Shown: positions 44,297 through 52,686 of the stretch, piece by piece
Layout of the letters: each line of letters begins with the position of its first letter
How positions within the stretch are numbered: the stretch's first letter is position 1
DNA from: Paenibacillus albus
GTDB taxonomy: Bacteria; Bacillota; Bacilli; Paenibacillales; Paenibacillaceae
Length of the DNA stretch: 64,000 nt
Direction of reading: 5' to 3'
Assembly: GCF_003952225.1 (NCBI RefSeq)
Contig: NZ_CP034437.1
Location: 3,920,501 to 3,984,500, forward strand
Program-made: the position numbers and the translations under genes
The notes under the pieces: generated by a model
The model's input: only the letters and a program-made list of their open reading frames with translations
The model's database searches: none
Told to the model about the DNA's origin: nothing

Positions 44297-45310
44297 ATGA
44301 ATGAGTTTATCGTATCGCATAACGAATTGAAAGAAAGATGTATTCGCAAATTTATGGATGCGGGCGTACCGGAGAAGGATGCCAATATTGCAACCGATGT
44401 TCTCGTCCATGCGAATTTACGCGGAGTCGACTCCCATGGAACGATGCGTATGGAGCACTATATTAAAAAATTAACCGCAGGCGGAATCCATGCTACTCCT
44501 ACCATTCAGGTTAGAGAGACGGGACCGGTTACCTCTGTTGTTGACGGAGACGATGGACTTGGGCATATCGTGGCCTATCGCGCAATGGAAGAAGCCATAG
44601 ATTTGGCGAAGACAAAAGGCGTCGGCATGGTAGGTGCAGTAAATAGCAGCCATTGCGGAGCACTCTCGTATTTCGTAGAGATGGCTGCAGAGAACCGTTT
44701 GATTGGCATGGTGATGTGTAATACGGATAGCGGAGTGGTCCCATTCGGCGGCCGCAGCTCGTTCTTCGGTACGAATCCGATCGCATACGGATTTCCAGCG
44801 AAACGAAATCCGCCTGTCATCCTAGATATGGCGACAAGTACGGTTGCATTCGGCAAGGTGATGGACTACTCGCAGCGCGGCAAGCAGATACCCGCCGAAT
44901 GGGCAGTTGACGCTGAAGGACGCAGCACGACGGATCCTGATAAAGTCAGGTACATGAATCATTTCGGAGGAGCGAAAGGATTCGGCATGGCTTTCGTTGT
45001 TGACGTATTTTCCTCCATTCTGATGGGAGCCGCATTTGGCCCGCATGTTAAAGGGATGTATGGCGCAGATTATGCTCAGCCTCGTAAACTAGCTCAATTC
45101 TTCTGTGCAGTTAATCCTTCATACTTCACTGAAACAGATCGGTTTCTCGAACAAATGGATCAGTTGATAGACGAGCTACATACGGCTGAGCCAGCGGAGG
45201 GATTTAGTCGCGTGTTAGTGCCAGGCGAGCCCGAAATGATGCAAAAGGAAAAAAGGCTCGTCGAAGGAATTCCGTTGCCTGAAGCCGTCTATCGCTTTTT
45301 ATTTGATTAA
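44297..45310 (+). CDS. Ldh2-family malate/L-lactate dehydrogenase-type oxidoreductase
   Basis: 337 residues. The family's N-terminal GVDSHGTMRMEHYI includes the catalytic His, followed by VNSSHCGALSYFVEMA and FFGTNPIAYGFPA, which hold the NAD(P)-binding residues. Members include YiaK (2,3-diketogulonate reductase) and ureidoglycolate dehydrogenase, so the substrate may be a keto-acid from sugar acids. It follows E3 by 33 bp and precedes a DapA-type aldolase. Confidence 0.85.
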   Translation: MNEFIVSHNELKERCIRKFMDAGVPEKDANIATDVLVHANLRGVDSHGTMRMEHYIKKLTAGGIHATPTIQVRETGPVTSVVDGDDGLGHIVAYRAMEEAIDLAKTKGVGMVGAVNSSHCGALSYFVEMAAENRLIGMVMCNTDSGVVPFGGRSSFFGTNPIAYGFPAKRNPPVILDMATSTVAFGKVMDYSQRGKQIPAEWAVDAEGRSTTDPDKVRYMNHFGGAKGFGMAFVVDVFSSILMGAAFGPHVKGMYGADYAQPRKLAQFFCAVNPSYFTETDRFLEQMDQLIDELHTAEPAEGFSRVLVPGEPEMMQKEKRLVEGIPLPEAVYRFLFD

Positions 45311-45338
45311 ATAAACGAAGGGCTTTAAGCGCGCTTCA

Positions 45339-45359
45339 TTGTTGTTGTTGTTGTTGTTG
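45339..45359 (+). repeat. (TTG)7 trinucleotide repeat
   Basis: Seven TTG units between the Ldh2 stop and the DapA-type start, 30 bp before its ATG. It may be slippage-prone; no function is evident. Confidence 0.8.
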
Positions 45360-45388
45360 GATGCGAACCTACGGTAGGGGGATCTAGT

Positions 45389-46240
45389 ATGGCTTCTGTA
45401 ACACCTCGATTGAAAGGCGTTATTGTACCTCTCGCGGTACCGATTAAATCTGATGGAACAATAAACTTCGACGGATTAAAGGCATTAACGCATTGGCTGC
45501 TTGATAACGGCGCAAACGGCTTGTTCGTGGCTGGAACAACCGGAAGGTTCTCGCATTTTACCCCAAAACAAAATGCAGATGCATGCGCTGTTGTTAAGGA
45601 AGCGGCTGGCGATAGAGCAACGGTGTATGGAGGCGCATGCGACAGCGGCTTATTTCGAATGCTGGACAATGCTGCTTCGCTGAAGGCCGCCGGGGCTGAT
45701 GTCGCCGTCGTAACGGGACCTTATTACTTGTCGTATTCAATTGAAGAAAGTGAGCAGGTTCTGAAGTCCGTCGCAGAGCGTTCTCCATTGCCGATTGTGT
45801 ATTACAACATCCCGGAATTCGTTCGTTACGGACTGCGTCCGGAGTTCTTGGAAGAAATGGCCGATCATCCTAACGTAGCGGGGTATAAAGATTCAACGAA
45901 CGATCTCGAGCATCATTTGGATGTACTACGGAGAACGCAAGGGAAAGCATTCGACGTATTAATTGGAAAAGAACTGCTGCTCGAAGAAGCCTTTAAAGCG
46001 GGTGCGTCAGGACTCGTGTTGTCGTTTACCAACTTGAAGCCGCGACTGCATGCCGATTTATATGCTGCGGTTACCAAGGAAGATTGGGAGCTTGTCCATG
46101 AGAAGCAGCTTGAGATTGCAAGAATGGTTGAAGACTATCAAGTATACGCGAGGAGCCGGCCTCTTGCGGTGTTTTCGAATCTCATGAAATATTTTGAAGG
46201 CGAATTAGAAAAAGAAGGTTTTAGCTTTAAGTTTTTCTGA
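45389..46240 (+). CDS. DapA-family aldolase/dehydratase
   Basis: 283 residues with TAGGGGGATC before the ATG. The Schiff-base Lys is in VAGYKDSTND, and the catalytic Tyr in VYYNIPEFVRYG. The carboxylate-binding loop is AGTTGRFSHFT in place of GTTGE, a change away from true DHDPS. Family members include N-acetylneuraminate lyase, KDG aldolase and KDG dehydratase. As the last gene of the operon it could cleave a keto-deoxy acid to pyruvate plus an aldehyde, which the other enzymes process. Confidence 0.85.
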   Translation: MASVTPRLKGVIVPLAVPIKSDGTINFDGLKALTHWLLDNGANGLFVAGTTGRFSHFTPKQNADACAVVKEAAGDRATVYGGACDSGLFRMLDNAASLKAAGADVAVVTGPYYLSYSIEESEQVLKSVAERSPLPIVYYNIPEFVRYGLRPEFLEEMADHPNVAGYKDSTNDLEHHLDVLRRTQGKAFDVLIGKELLLEEAFKAGASGLVLSFTNLKPRLHADLYAAVTKEDWELVHEKQLEIARMVEDYQVYARSRPLAVFSNLMKYFEGELEKEGFSFKFF

Positions 46241-46273
46241 TCGAGTCCTCAAGAGGGAAACAAGAACGACTGA

Positions 46274-46304
46274 AAAACCGCTTTCATTTGAAGGTGGTTT
46301 TTTT
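46274..46304 (+). terminator. Intrinsic terminator of the keto-acid operon
   Basis: AAAACCGCTTTCA and TGAAGGTGGTTTT form a 13-bp stem with wobble pairs, followed by T4. Confidence 0.75.
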
Positions 46305-46349
46305 GTCTGGAATGCAATTTGAATTCTTAGGTGAAATGAGAGAAAACTA

Positions 46350-46378
46350 TTTACAAGCGAACATATATTCGCTATTCT
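46350..46378 (+). promoter_or_regulatory. Promoter with LexA-like box in its spacer
   Basis: TTTACA (46350-46355) and TATTCT (46373-46378) are 17 bp apart. The spacer holds CGAACATATATTCG (46358-46371), which differs at one position from the Bacillus LexA site CGAACNNNNGTTCG. If bound by LexA, the following gene would be DNA-damage inducible. Confidence 0.4.
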
Positions 46379-46419
46379 AGATTTGGATAAGAATTCCATC
46401 ATTGAGGTGAATCTATTAT

Positions 46420-46455
46420 ATGGTATTGCTTTGCAATAGGGGGTTATCTAAATGA
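46420..46455 (+). CDS. Possible leader peptide upstream of a phosphotransferase gene
   Basis: An 11-codon frame (MVLLCNRGLSK, stop TGA) has an ideal GAGGTGA site 9 nt before its ATG. Its stop overlaps the start codon of the next gene (ATGA), while the next gene has its own AGGGGG site inside the leader. Leader peptides of this layout precede several inducible antibiotic-resistance genes. Confidence 0.4.
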   Translation: MVLLCNRGLSK

Positions 46456-47465
46456 GCGAAATCCAATACAACATTCAATTTACGAAGTTATGCCAACTCT
46501 TGCAGCTCGGCGAATTAATCGGCATACCCGAAGCGATATCAGGTGGTCTATTGCACAGAATGTATAGGGTGGAAACCGATCAAGGGACTTATGCAGTAAA
46601 GGCATTAAATCCTCAAATCATGATGAGACCGACAGCCATGTCTAATTATATGAATTCCGAAAGAATAGCAAATCTTGCAGCTGCTCATGTACCTGCTCTT
46701 CCAGCTAAGCAATATAACGGAACTTCTGTGCAAGAAGTAGAGAATCAATACTATCTCGTGTTTGAATGGATAGAAGGCAGAAGCTTACGGCTCAATGAAA
46801 TTACACCTGTTCACAGCGAACAAATAGGCAGGGTAGTTGCAGGTATCCAAAAGGTTGATTTCTCCGTGTTAGGTATTCCTAATCATCCTTCGTCTCTTGC
46901 ACCGGTGACGAATTGGAGTCACTATTTGCAGCAAGGTGAAGGCAGTCATTCGCTATGGGTTAACCTTCTAGGCGAGAATAAGGATCTGCTTCACGTATGG
47001 AATACGCAAGCCAACGATGCAGCAGAATGGCTTGAATCGGATAAGGTGATAAGCCATGGGGATTTGGATGCTAAGAACGTGATGTGGAATCAAGACCGTC
47101 CGATCATTATCGATTGGGAAGCATCTGGTTACGTAAATCCGATGAGCAACGTGATTGAAACGGCGATCTATTGGTCTGAAACGGAAACGGGAGTAATAGA
47201 CAAGGAACGGTTTGCAGCTTTCATGCGCGGTTATAAGATGAAATGCGGTCCGCTTCATGCTAACTGGAAAGTGGTCTTAGCATATGGCTTTCTTGGCAAG
47301 CTAGGCTGGCTCGAATATAACTTGAAACGCTCGTTAGGGATAGAATGTACCGACGAAGCTGAACAGCAGATGGGAACGGAGCAAGTTATCGCGACGATTA
47401 ATGCCATTAAGAGCTACGCGGATCAGATTCCCGTGCTAGAAGAATGGCTAAATGAAGAGCTCTAG
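46452..47465 (+). CDS. Aminoglycoside phosphotransferase-family kinase
   Basis: 337 residues with AGGGGG 8 nt before the ATG. N-lobe ISGGLLHRMYRVETDQGTYAVKAL, catalytic VISHGDLDAKNVMW, metal motif IIIDWEA. These belong to the choline/aminoglycoside kinase fold; the HGDLDAKNV loop is close to that of the streptomycin/spectinomycin-type and unknown kinases of Bacilli. The start overlaps a leader frame, and the promoter carries a LexA-like box. Substrate unknown. Confidence 0.8.
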   Translation: MSEIQYNIQFTKLCQLLQLGELIGIPEAISGGLLHRMYRVETDQGTYAVKALNPQIMMRPTAMSNYMNSERIANLAAAHVPALPAKQYNGTSVQEVENQYYLVFEWIEGRSLRLNEITPVHSEQIGRVVAGIQKVDFSVLGIPNHPSSLAPVTNWSHYLQQGEGSHSLWVNLLGENKDLLHVWNTQANDAAEWLESDKVISHGDLDAKNVMWNQDRPIIIDWEASGYVNPMSNVIETAIYWSETETGVIDKERFAAFMRGYKMKCGPLHANWKVVLAYGFLGKLGWLEYNLKRSLGIECTDEAEQQMGTEQVIATINAIKSYADQIPVLEEWLNEEL

Positions 47466-47482
47466 AGACTGGAAAATCATAG

Positions 47483-47512
47483 GCTGCTGGCAGAACTGAC
47501 CAGCAGCTTTAT
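47483..47512 (+). terminator. Intrinsic terminator
   Basis: GCTGCTGG, 9-nt loop, CCAGCAGC, then TTTATT. Confidence 0.75.
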
Positions 47513-47583
47513 TCATATCCGTGAAAGTGATAGATCTACTCTTTACGTGGCATCTAATCGTTATTGGGGGTAGGAGGAGTATG

Positions 47584-48369
47584 ATGCTGCATGTCGCGTT
47601 GAAAGAGTTGAGTGGTGAATCGCGTATTCCCGCAGCAGAGAAAGCTGCGAGGAAGGAGGCCGACCGCGCGCTCGTAGAGCGAGCACGAGAAGGCGACCAG
47701 GAAGCATTCAGCGAGTTGGTTCGCGCGCATCGGGCAGATGCTTATGGATGGGCGACCAAAATTGCGAGAGATGTTCATTTGGCGGATGACATCGTGCAAG
47801 ATGCGCTCATTCGAGCTTTTCTGCACATTGGCACTTTGGCGGATACCAGCCGCTTCTTGCCCTGGCTCCAGACGATCATTCGCAATCAAGCCTATATGAA
47901 GCTTCGCCGGGGCGGTCTATTTGGCAAAGAGCAGCCGTTCACCAGCTTCGCCACTCAAAACGGCTACTCCGCTTATAATTCCTCTGAAGATACCAATTCC
48001 ATGGACTGGGGCGATATTGATCGAATCCTGTTTCGAATGTCTCGATCCGCTTCCTTGGAGGCACATCAAAGCGGTGATCTTGCCAGAGGCATGCTTAGAA
48101 GAGAATTAATGGAGCAGCTTCATTCCCTGCTGCACTGCCTTAGCAAACGTGAGCGTCTGATCTTCGAAGCGCATTTCTTCCGCGAGCTCCCCCCAGGAGA
48201 AATTGCTCAGCTGTACGATACAACGACTGCGAATGTTTACAATCTGCTCTCTCGTTCCCGGGCGAAAGTGCAGAAGGAACGAATCCGCGTCTCCATTCGG
48301 CTTTATGTCAAGCAACGTGAGGAAACGGGACAGAAGCGGATTCATATTTTGCGCAGTCCACAAATTTGA
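47584..48369 (+). CDS. ECF-type RNA polymerase sigma factor
   Basis: 261 residues from ATG 47584 behind AGGAGG (an ATG one codon earlier is too close). Region 2 reads EAFSELVRAHRADAYGWATKIARDVHLADDIVQDALIRAF, in shorter words the DDIVQDALIRAF core. Region 4 contains LSKRERLIFEAHFFRELPPGEIAQLYDTTTANVYNLLSRSRAKV. The 65-residue linker between them is longer than usual. There is no anti-sigma factor next to it; a BtrH-like protein and a double GyrI-like effector-binding protein follow, so it may be controlled by another mechanism. Confidence 0.85.
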   Translation: MLHVALKELSGESRIPAAEKAARKEADRALVERAREGDQEAFSELVRAHRADAYGWATKIARDVHLADDIVQDALIRAFLHIGTLADTSRFLPWLQTIIRNQAYMKLRRGGLFGKEQPFTSFATQNGYSAYNSSEDTNSMDWGDIDRILFRMSRSASLEAHQSGDLARGMLRRELMEQLHSLLHCLSKRERLIFEAHFFRELPPGEIAQLYDTTTANVYNLLSRSRAKVQKERIRVSIRLYVKQREETGQKRIHILRSPQI

Positions 48370-48386
48370 TTCGTAGGAGGTTTGGC

Positions 48387-49397
48387 ATGAGCGAAACGAA
48401 CATCAAGCTCCAGAAGGACTGGACAAAAACATGGACAAGCGCGGCTGCCGCAATTCATGGAGCACTCGCCTATACGGATAAGAAGCATTATTCCTTAGTC
48501 GATGTGATGGGCATTACAGGTCATGCATTCCGAATCAATATTGATCCGGATCATATCGACGTGGCAGGTCCTACGATGTTTCCAGGCGGTTTTCTTGTCA
48601 GGCGGAATCTTTGTAATCTCGGGTTCATCAGCAGTCTCTCCGATACGGAAAAGCCATTTACACCGGAGAAGGTTGAGAAGGTACTCGCGCTTATCCAGCA
48701 ATCTATCGATAAAGGTATTCCTGTCCTAAGCTTCGACCTCTTTATTCCGGAATTCGGACTCATCTATGGTTACGATGATGAACAGCAGCTTTTTCACGCT
48801 AAAGACGTCTCTCAAGAAGGAACGATATCGTATACCGACTTTGTGGAGAAGCGCAACATGCTCTGGATTACTGCTATTAGCGAAAGCCTGCCGCATTCCA
48901 AATACGAGGTTCTGCGCATGGCGCTCGATATGATTGTCGATCATGCCCGTGGAATAGAGTGGCAGCATATTTTCGCCGGCAAATATAAGATTGGCCTAGC
49001 AGGTTATGATGCTTGGATCGCCTGCATGGAACGCAGAGGAGCGGACCCCTTCGGCAACGCGTATAACATTGCGGTCGTAAGCGATGCACGCGAGTATGCG
49101 GCGCAGTATCTGAACGAGCTGGCGGTTCGTTGGAATGGTGACAATGTGGTGGAACGCACCGTTCGGAAACTGGCAGCTGAAGCGGCGGCGCATTATACCA
49201 AAACTGCAGCGGCTCTTACCCAGATGCGCGAGCTGTTCCCGTTTCCTCAGGGCGGCCAGCCATCCAATCCGGAAGCTGCTGATCAGTCGGTGCAACTTCT
49301 GTGGGCGGCTAAGGATTCCGAGACATTAGGGGTAGAGGTGCTAGAGCGCCTGCTTGATTTCATGAAAGGGTATTGGTCTGAAACTTGGGTTAACTAA
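48387..49397 (+). CDS. BtrH-like protein of unknown function
   Basis: 336 residues from ATG 48387 with GTAGGAGGTTT. The start reads AAIHGALAYTD followed by MGITGHAFRINI, as in BtrH N-terminal domains (cysteine-protease-like fold of butirosin acyltransferase); the expected Cys is not at the usual position, so catalysis is doubtful. The C-terminal half is helical, with LRMALDMIVDHARG. It lies 17 bp after the sigma-factor gene and before a GyrI-like gene, suggesting one operon. Confidence 0.5.
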   Translation: MSETNIKLQKDWTKTWTSAAAAIHGALAYTDKKHYSLVDVMGITGHAFRINIDPDHIDVAGPTMFPGGFLVRRNLCNLGFISSLSDTEKPFTPEKVEKVLALIQQSIDKGIPVLSFDLFIPEFGLIYGYDDEQQLFHAKDVSQEGTISYTDFVEKRNMLWITAISESLPHSKYEVLRMALDMIVDHARGIEWQHIFAGKYKIGLAGYDAWIACMERRGADPFGNAYNIAVVSDAREYAAQYLNELAVRWNGDNVVERTVRKLAAEAAAHYTKTAAALTQMRELFPFPQGGQPSNPEAADQSVQLLWAAKDSETLGVEVLERLLDFMKGYWSETWVN

Positions 49398-49419
49398 TTC
49401 CAATCATGTAAGGGAGACG

Positions 49420-50391
49420 ATGGTTACAGTGAGTATTGCGCCTAGATTCGTTCAGCATTCGGAACGTAAGATTGTCGGCATAGGCCGTATCGGAGAACCT
49501 GTCAACCCAGGGGCTGCCTGGCCTGTGTTGTTTAAGAGAATCGACGAAGTGGTTGATAGAGTGAACCACAAGCAAACAATCGGGATCATGAAGAGAGATG
49601 TGCTCGGCTATATGGCGGGAGTTGAAACGGAGCCATCCAGCGAGATTCCCGAAGGAATGCATTCTTTTACTATTCCAGCCGGTCAATATGCAGCTGCCGT
49701 ACATCGCGGACCTATTAGCAGAATCAATGAAACATTCGTGGAACTCATGAGCTGGCTTGGAGCGAACCAATACGAGCAATTCGATATTGTCTGCTTCGAG
49801 GTATACGACGAAAGATACAAAGGTGAAGATTGCGAAAGCGAGTTCGATATGTTCGTACAGATTAAGCCAGCGTCTGTGCAGGGAACAATTGAGATTGATC
49901 TAGTAGAAGTACAGCCGTTCAAGGCTTTGGCAGTAAGGACGGGGTTGATACCTGACAAGAGCGGAACCCGAGTCGCTTGGAACAAGCTTACATCGCAGAT
50001 CCCGCTTGAGGATTCGCGACTCTCGGACGGGCCATTGGCTTATGTGTTTATCCCTCAATCGCAGTGGAGCAAAGAAGTCGAAACACTGTGGGTCGGTTTA
50101 GCTGTTCGTGAGTTTGGGAATGTACCGGATGGAATCGAGACCTTGGAAGTAAGTGGCGGACTTTGCGTGAGCGCCCGAGTACTCGGGAATGAAGACCATA
50201 TGTGGAAAGTCTACGATGCAATATTCGCTTGGCTTGAGCAATCGCCTGATTATGAGATCGATACCCGTGAAGGAGTTCTCGGGATGGAGACAGTTCCACT
50301 TGAACCCTCGAACGCGCTTACGATCCCTTATTCAGAAATCAATACATTTGACTTTACGATGCTATATCCGATTCGCAAGAAGGAAGAGTAG
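49420..50391 (+). CDS. Tandem GyrI-like small-molecule-binding protein
   Basis: 323 residues with AAGGGAGACG before the ATG. Two SOUL/GyrI-like domains follow each other: residues 8-150 (IVGIGRIGEPV, IPAGQYAAAVHRGPISRINETFVELMSWL) and residues 155-315 (FKALAVRTGLI, EVSGGLCVSARVLG, MWKVYDAIFAWLEQSPDYE). These domains are the effector-binding parts of BmrR/Rob regulators. No DNA-binding domain exists here. It may sense or bind drugs, linked to the sigma factor gene upstream. Confidence 0.75.
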   Translation: MVTVSIAPRFVQHSERKIVGIGRIGEPVNPGAAWPVLFKRIDEVVDRVNHKQTIGIMKRDVLGYMAGVETEPSSEIPEGMHSFTIPAGQYAAAVHRGPISRINETFVELMSWLGANQYEQFDIVCFEVYDERYKGEDCESEFDMFVQIKPASVQGTIEIDLVEVQPFKALAVRTGLIPDKSGTRVAWNKLTSQIPLEDSRLSDGPLAYVFIPQSQWSKEVETLWVGLAVREFGNVPDGIETLEVSGGLCVSARVLGNEDHMWKVYDAIFAWLEQSPDYEIDTREGVLGMETVPLEPSNALTIPYSEINTFDFTMLYPIRKKEE

Positions 50392-50410
50392 GCATACATA
50401 CTTGATGCGT

Positions 50411-50588
50411 TTCAATTCGCAATTGAATATGTTAATGAGAAGGTTCTGTCACAAGCTAAGAACAGTTCTCCGTCAGGTAGAGCAAGATTGCCAGATCGTG
50501 ACTTTAATTCGACAGTTATCTTCAGTTTCTTTTAAAAAAAATGATTTGGAACTACTTTGCCCTATCCACGTACTACCGTTGTTAGTAC
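50411..50588. promoter_or_regulatory. Two inverted repeats in the gap before the desaturase gene
   Basis: TTCAATT-CGC-AATTGAA (50411-50427) and GTACTA-7 nt-TAGTAC (50570-50588). The 240-bp gap otherwise shows an A8 run near 50535 and no gene. One may be an operator for cold or membrane-state control. Confidence 0.3.
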
Positions 50589-50632
50589 AATTAGCTCTAT
50601 GATGGCTGGCAAAGAGAGGATAACCCCACAAC

Positions 50633-51655
50633 ATGATGGAATCAGAGCAGGAAAACTGGCGCAAAGAGATTGCAGCCTACGAAAAACCGCGATTAAAGAA
50701 CAGTATTTGGCAGCTCGTGAATACGATTGGGCCTGTCGTACTGCTGTGGCTCGCCGCCTATTGGAGCTTATCTGTTTCGATATGGCTAACTCTAGCACTC
50801 TCCATCATCACAGGAGGATTTCTGGTACGGACTTTTATTATTTTCCATGATTGTTGTCACAAATCTTTCTTTAAACAACGCAGAGCTAATGACATTGTAG
50901 GAACCATTACCGGAATTATGACCTATGTGCCGTACCTTCAATGGAAGCACAGCCATACTGTGCATCATGCGACATGCGGCAATCTCGACCGAAGAGGGAC
51001 TGGCGATATATGGACGATGACGGTTGATGAATATGTGCGAGCTACGCCTTTACGCAAACTTGTTTATCGGTTGTACCGCAGCCCTTTCATTATGTTTACA
51101 ATCGGACCGGTATATATCTTCCTGATCGACTATCGCTTTAACCGGAAGCGCGCTGGCGCGAAGGAACGCTACAATACGTATTTGACCAATGCAGGAATCG
51201 CCGCCGTTACTGCTCTGCTTTGCTGGGCTATAGGCTGGCAGTCCTTTCTCCTTATTCAGGGCACGGTATTCTTCGTTTCAAGTATTGCTGGGATTTGGCT
51301 ATTCTACGTTCAGCATCAGTTTGAGGACTCCTATTATGAGATGAATGAGAAATGGGATTACGTGCAAGCTGCGATGCAAGGCAGTTCCTACTATAAATTA
51401 CCTCGCGTGCTGCGCTGGATTTCAGGTAACATTGGGTTTCATCATATTCATCACTTGAGCCCCAGAATTCCGAACTATAATCTGGGATCTGTGCATCATG
51501 CCAACCCACGAATGCGGCAAGTGCAGGAAATTACACTACTCACAAGTCTAGCCTCGCTTAACTTCAGACTGTGGGATGAGGCAAGTAGAAAATTCATTGG
51601 TTTCCGAGCATTCAAGCGAATGCAGAATGCACAAGCTGCTGCAAGCTCACTGTAA
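50633..51655 (+). CDS. des: Fatty acid desaturase (Des-like)
   Basis: 340 residues. Three His boxes hold the di-iron centre: HDCCHKSFF near residue 79, HSHTVHH near 115, and HHIHHLSP near 268. Four transmembrane segments are visible (VVLLWLAAYW, LTLALSIITGGF, FTIGPVYIFLID, TALLCWAIGW). It closely follows the layout of the B. subtilis Delta-5 desaturase, which keeps membrane fluid in the cold. No DesKR two-component genes lie next to it here. The ATG has a GAGG about 12 nt upstream. Confidence 0.85.
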   Translation: MMESEQENWRKEIAAYEKPRLKNSIWQLVNTIGPVVLLWLAAYWSLSVSIWLTLALSIITGGFLVRTFIIFHDCCHKSFFKQRRANDIVGTITGIMTYVPYLQWKHSHTVHHATCGNLDRRGTGDIWTMTVDEYVRATPLRKLVYRLYRSPFIMFTIGPVYIFLIDYRFNRKRAGAKERYNTYLTNAGIAAVTALLCWAIGWQSFLLIQGTVFFVSSIAGIWLFYVQHQFEDSYYEMNEKWDYVQAAMQGSSYYKLPRVLRWISGNIGFHHIHHLSPRIPNYNLGSVHHANPRMRQVQEITLLTSLASLNFRLWDEASRKFIGFRAFKRMQNAQAAASSL

Positions 51656-51662
51656 CAGATCG

Positions 51663-51740
51663 AGCCCCATCGAATCGAGAGGGATAGACCGGATTGAATC
51701 CGGCTATACTCTTGACGGATTCGATGGGGCTTTATTTTAT
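51663..51740 (+). terminator. Very long hairpin terminator after the desaturase gene
   Basis: AGCCCCATCGAATC pairs with GATTCGATGGGGCT; inside it AGAGGGATAG pairs with CTATACTCT and CCGGATT with AATCCGG, giving about 30 bp of nearly continuous stem, followed by TTTATTTTATT. Confidence 0.85.
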
Positions 51741-51878
51741 TAAGGGGATGCTTTAAAATCTGTATAAGCGACAGTAGTGAAATCAATAAAATTAATTAGA
51801 TAATTAATTTTATTGATTTTGATCATTTACAAATTGAATATGTTGAATTATACTTTAAGAAAAGGGGAGGAGCAGGGT

Positions 51879-52244
51879 ATGAGATATCCCATCATCACAC
51901 AATGCCCCGTATGCGATAATTCGCTGCACGCCGTCAAGCTGGAATGCGGTCATTGCGGGACGAAGATTGAGAACAATTTCGAATTATCCGTGCTCGCTAA
52001 GCTTTCGCCCGAGCAGCTCCAGTTTGCAATTACCTTCCTCGTGAACAGAGGCAACATTAAAGAAGTGGAGAAAGAGCTAGGCATTTCTTACCCGACGGTG
52101 CGCGGCAAGCTCAATGACATCATTACGGCCCTCGGATACGAAACACGGAAGAAGCCGGAAGTCGATGAGAAGAAGGTCATTTCCATGCTGGAGAATGGCG
52201 AAATCAGTGCAGACGAAGCGGTCAAACTGTTGAAACATGACTGA
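51879..52244 (+). CDS. DUF2089-family protein
   Basis: 121 residues from ATG 51879 with GGGGAGGAG upstream. A zinc ribbon at residues 9-29 (CPVCDNS, CGHCGTKI) is followed by LSPEQLQFAITFLVNRGNIKEVEKELGISYPTVRGKL, a sigma-region-4-like helix-turn-helix. DUF2089 proteins are small predicted regulators that precede membrane-stress genes in many Firmicutes. It is the first gene of three. Confidence 0.85.
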   Translation: MRYPIITQCPVCDNSLHAVKLECGHCGTKIENNFELSVLAKLSPEQLQFAITFLVNRGNIKEVEKELGISYPTVRGKLNDIITALGYETRKKPEVDEKKVISMLENGEISADEAVKLLKHD

Positions 52245-52257
52245 GGAGGATGTAACG

Positions 52258-52680
52258 ATGAAAGAAGAAATCGGCAAAGTGCTGTCTATGATGCAGGATG
52301 GAAAAATTGATTCGGTTCAAGCTTCGGAATTAATTAACGCATTAAAGGAAAAGCAACCCGTTCAAGCTGTCCAAGTGCTGGCGAGACCCGACTATCCGAA
52401 GAGACTATCATCTGCATCCGGCGGTTATTTATCCAAGACGTTGAAAATTCGGATTACCTCTCAAGATAACGATAATGTAAATATTAATTTGCCCATCAAA
52501 CTAGTGAAGGCTGTACTTGGAGCAGGGCACACGATCGCGTCCAATATTCCACAAGCCGCGCAGTACGTGAAAGATATTGATATTACGCTGCTAATCGATG
52601 CCATCGAGAACGAGCTAGACGGGCAAATCATAGACATCCGCTCCGGTGAGAATGATACAATCACCGTAGTCATTGAGTAA
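52258..52680 (+). CDS. YvlB-like N-terminal (SHOCT-type) domain protein
   Basis: 140 residues from ATG 52258, 7 nt behind AGGAGG, 14 bp after the DUF2089 gene. The start KEEIGKVLSMMQDGKIDSVQASELINAL is the short helical domain found at the N-terminus of YvlB-type proteins; the same motif closes the DUF2089 protein (ISMLENGEISADEAVKLL). The rest has beta strands (LKIRITSQDNDNVNINLP, IIDIRSGENDTITVVIE) and no membrane segment. Role unknown. Confidence 0.65.
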   Translation: MKEEIGKVLSMMQDGKIDSVQASELINALKEKQPVQAVQVLARPDYPKRLSSASGGYLSKTLKIRITSQDNDNVNINLPIKLVKAVLGAGHTIASNIPQAAQYVKDIDITLLIDAIENELDGQIIDIRSGENDTITVVIE

Positions 52681-52686
52681 AGGGTC

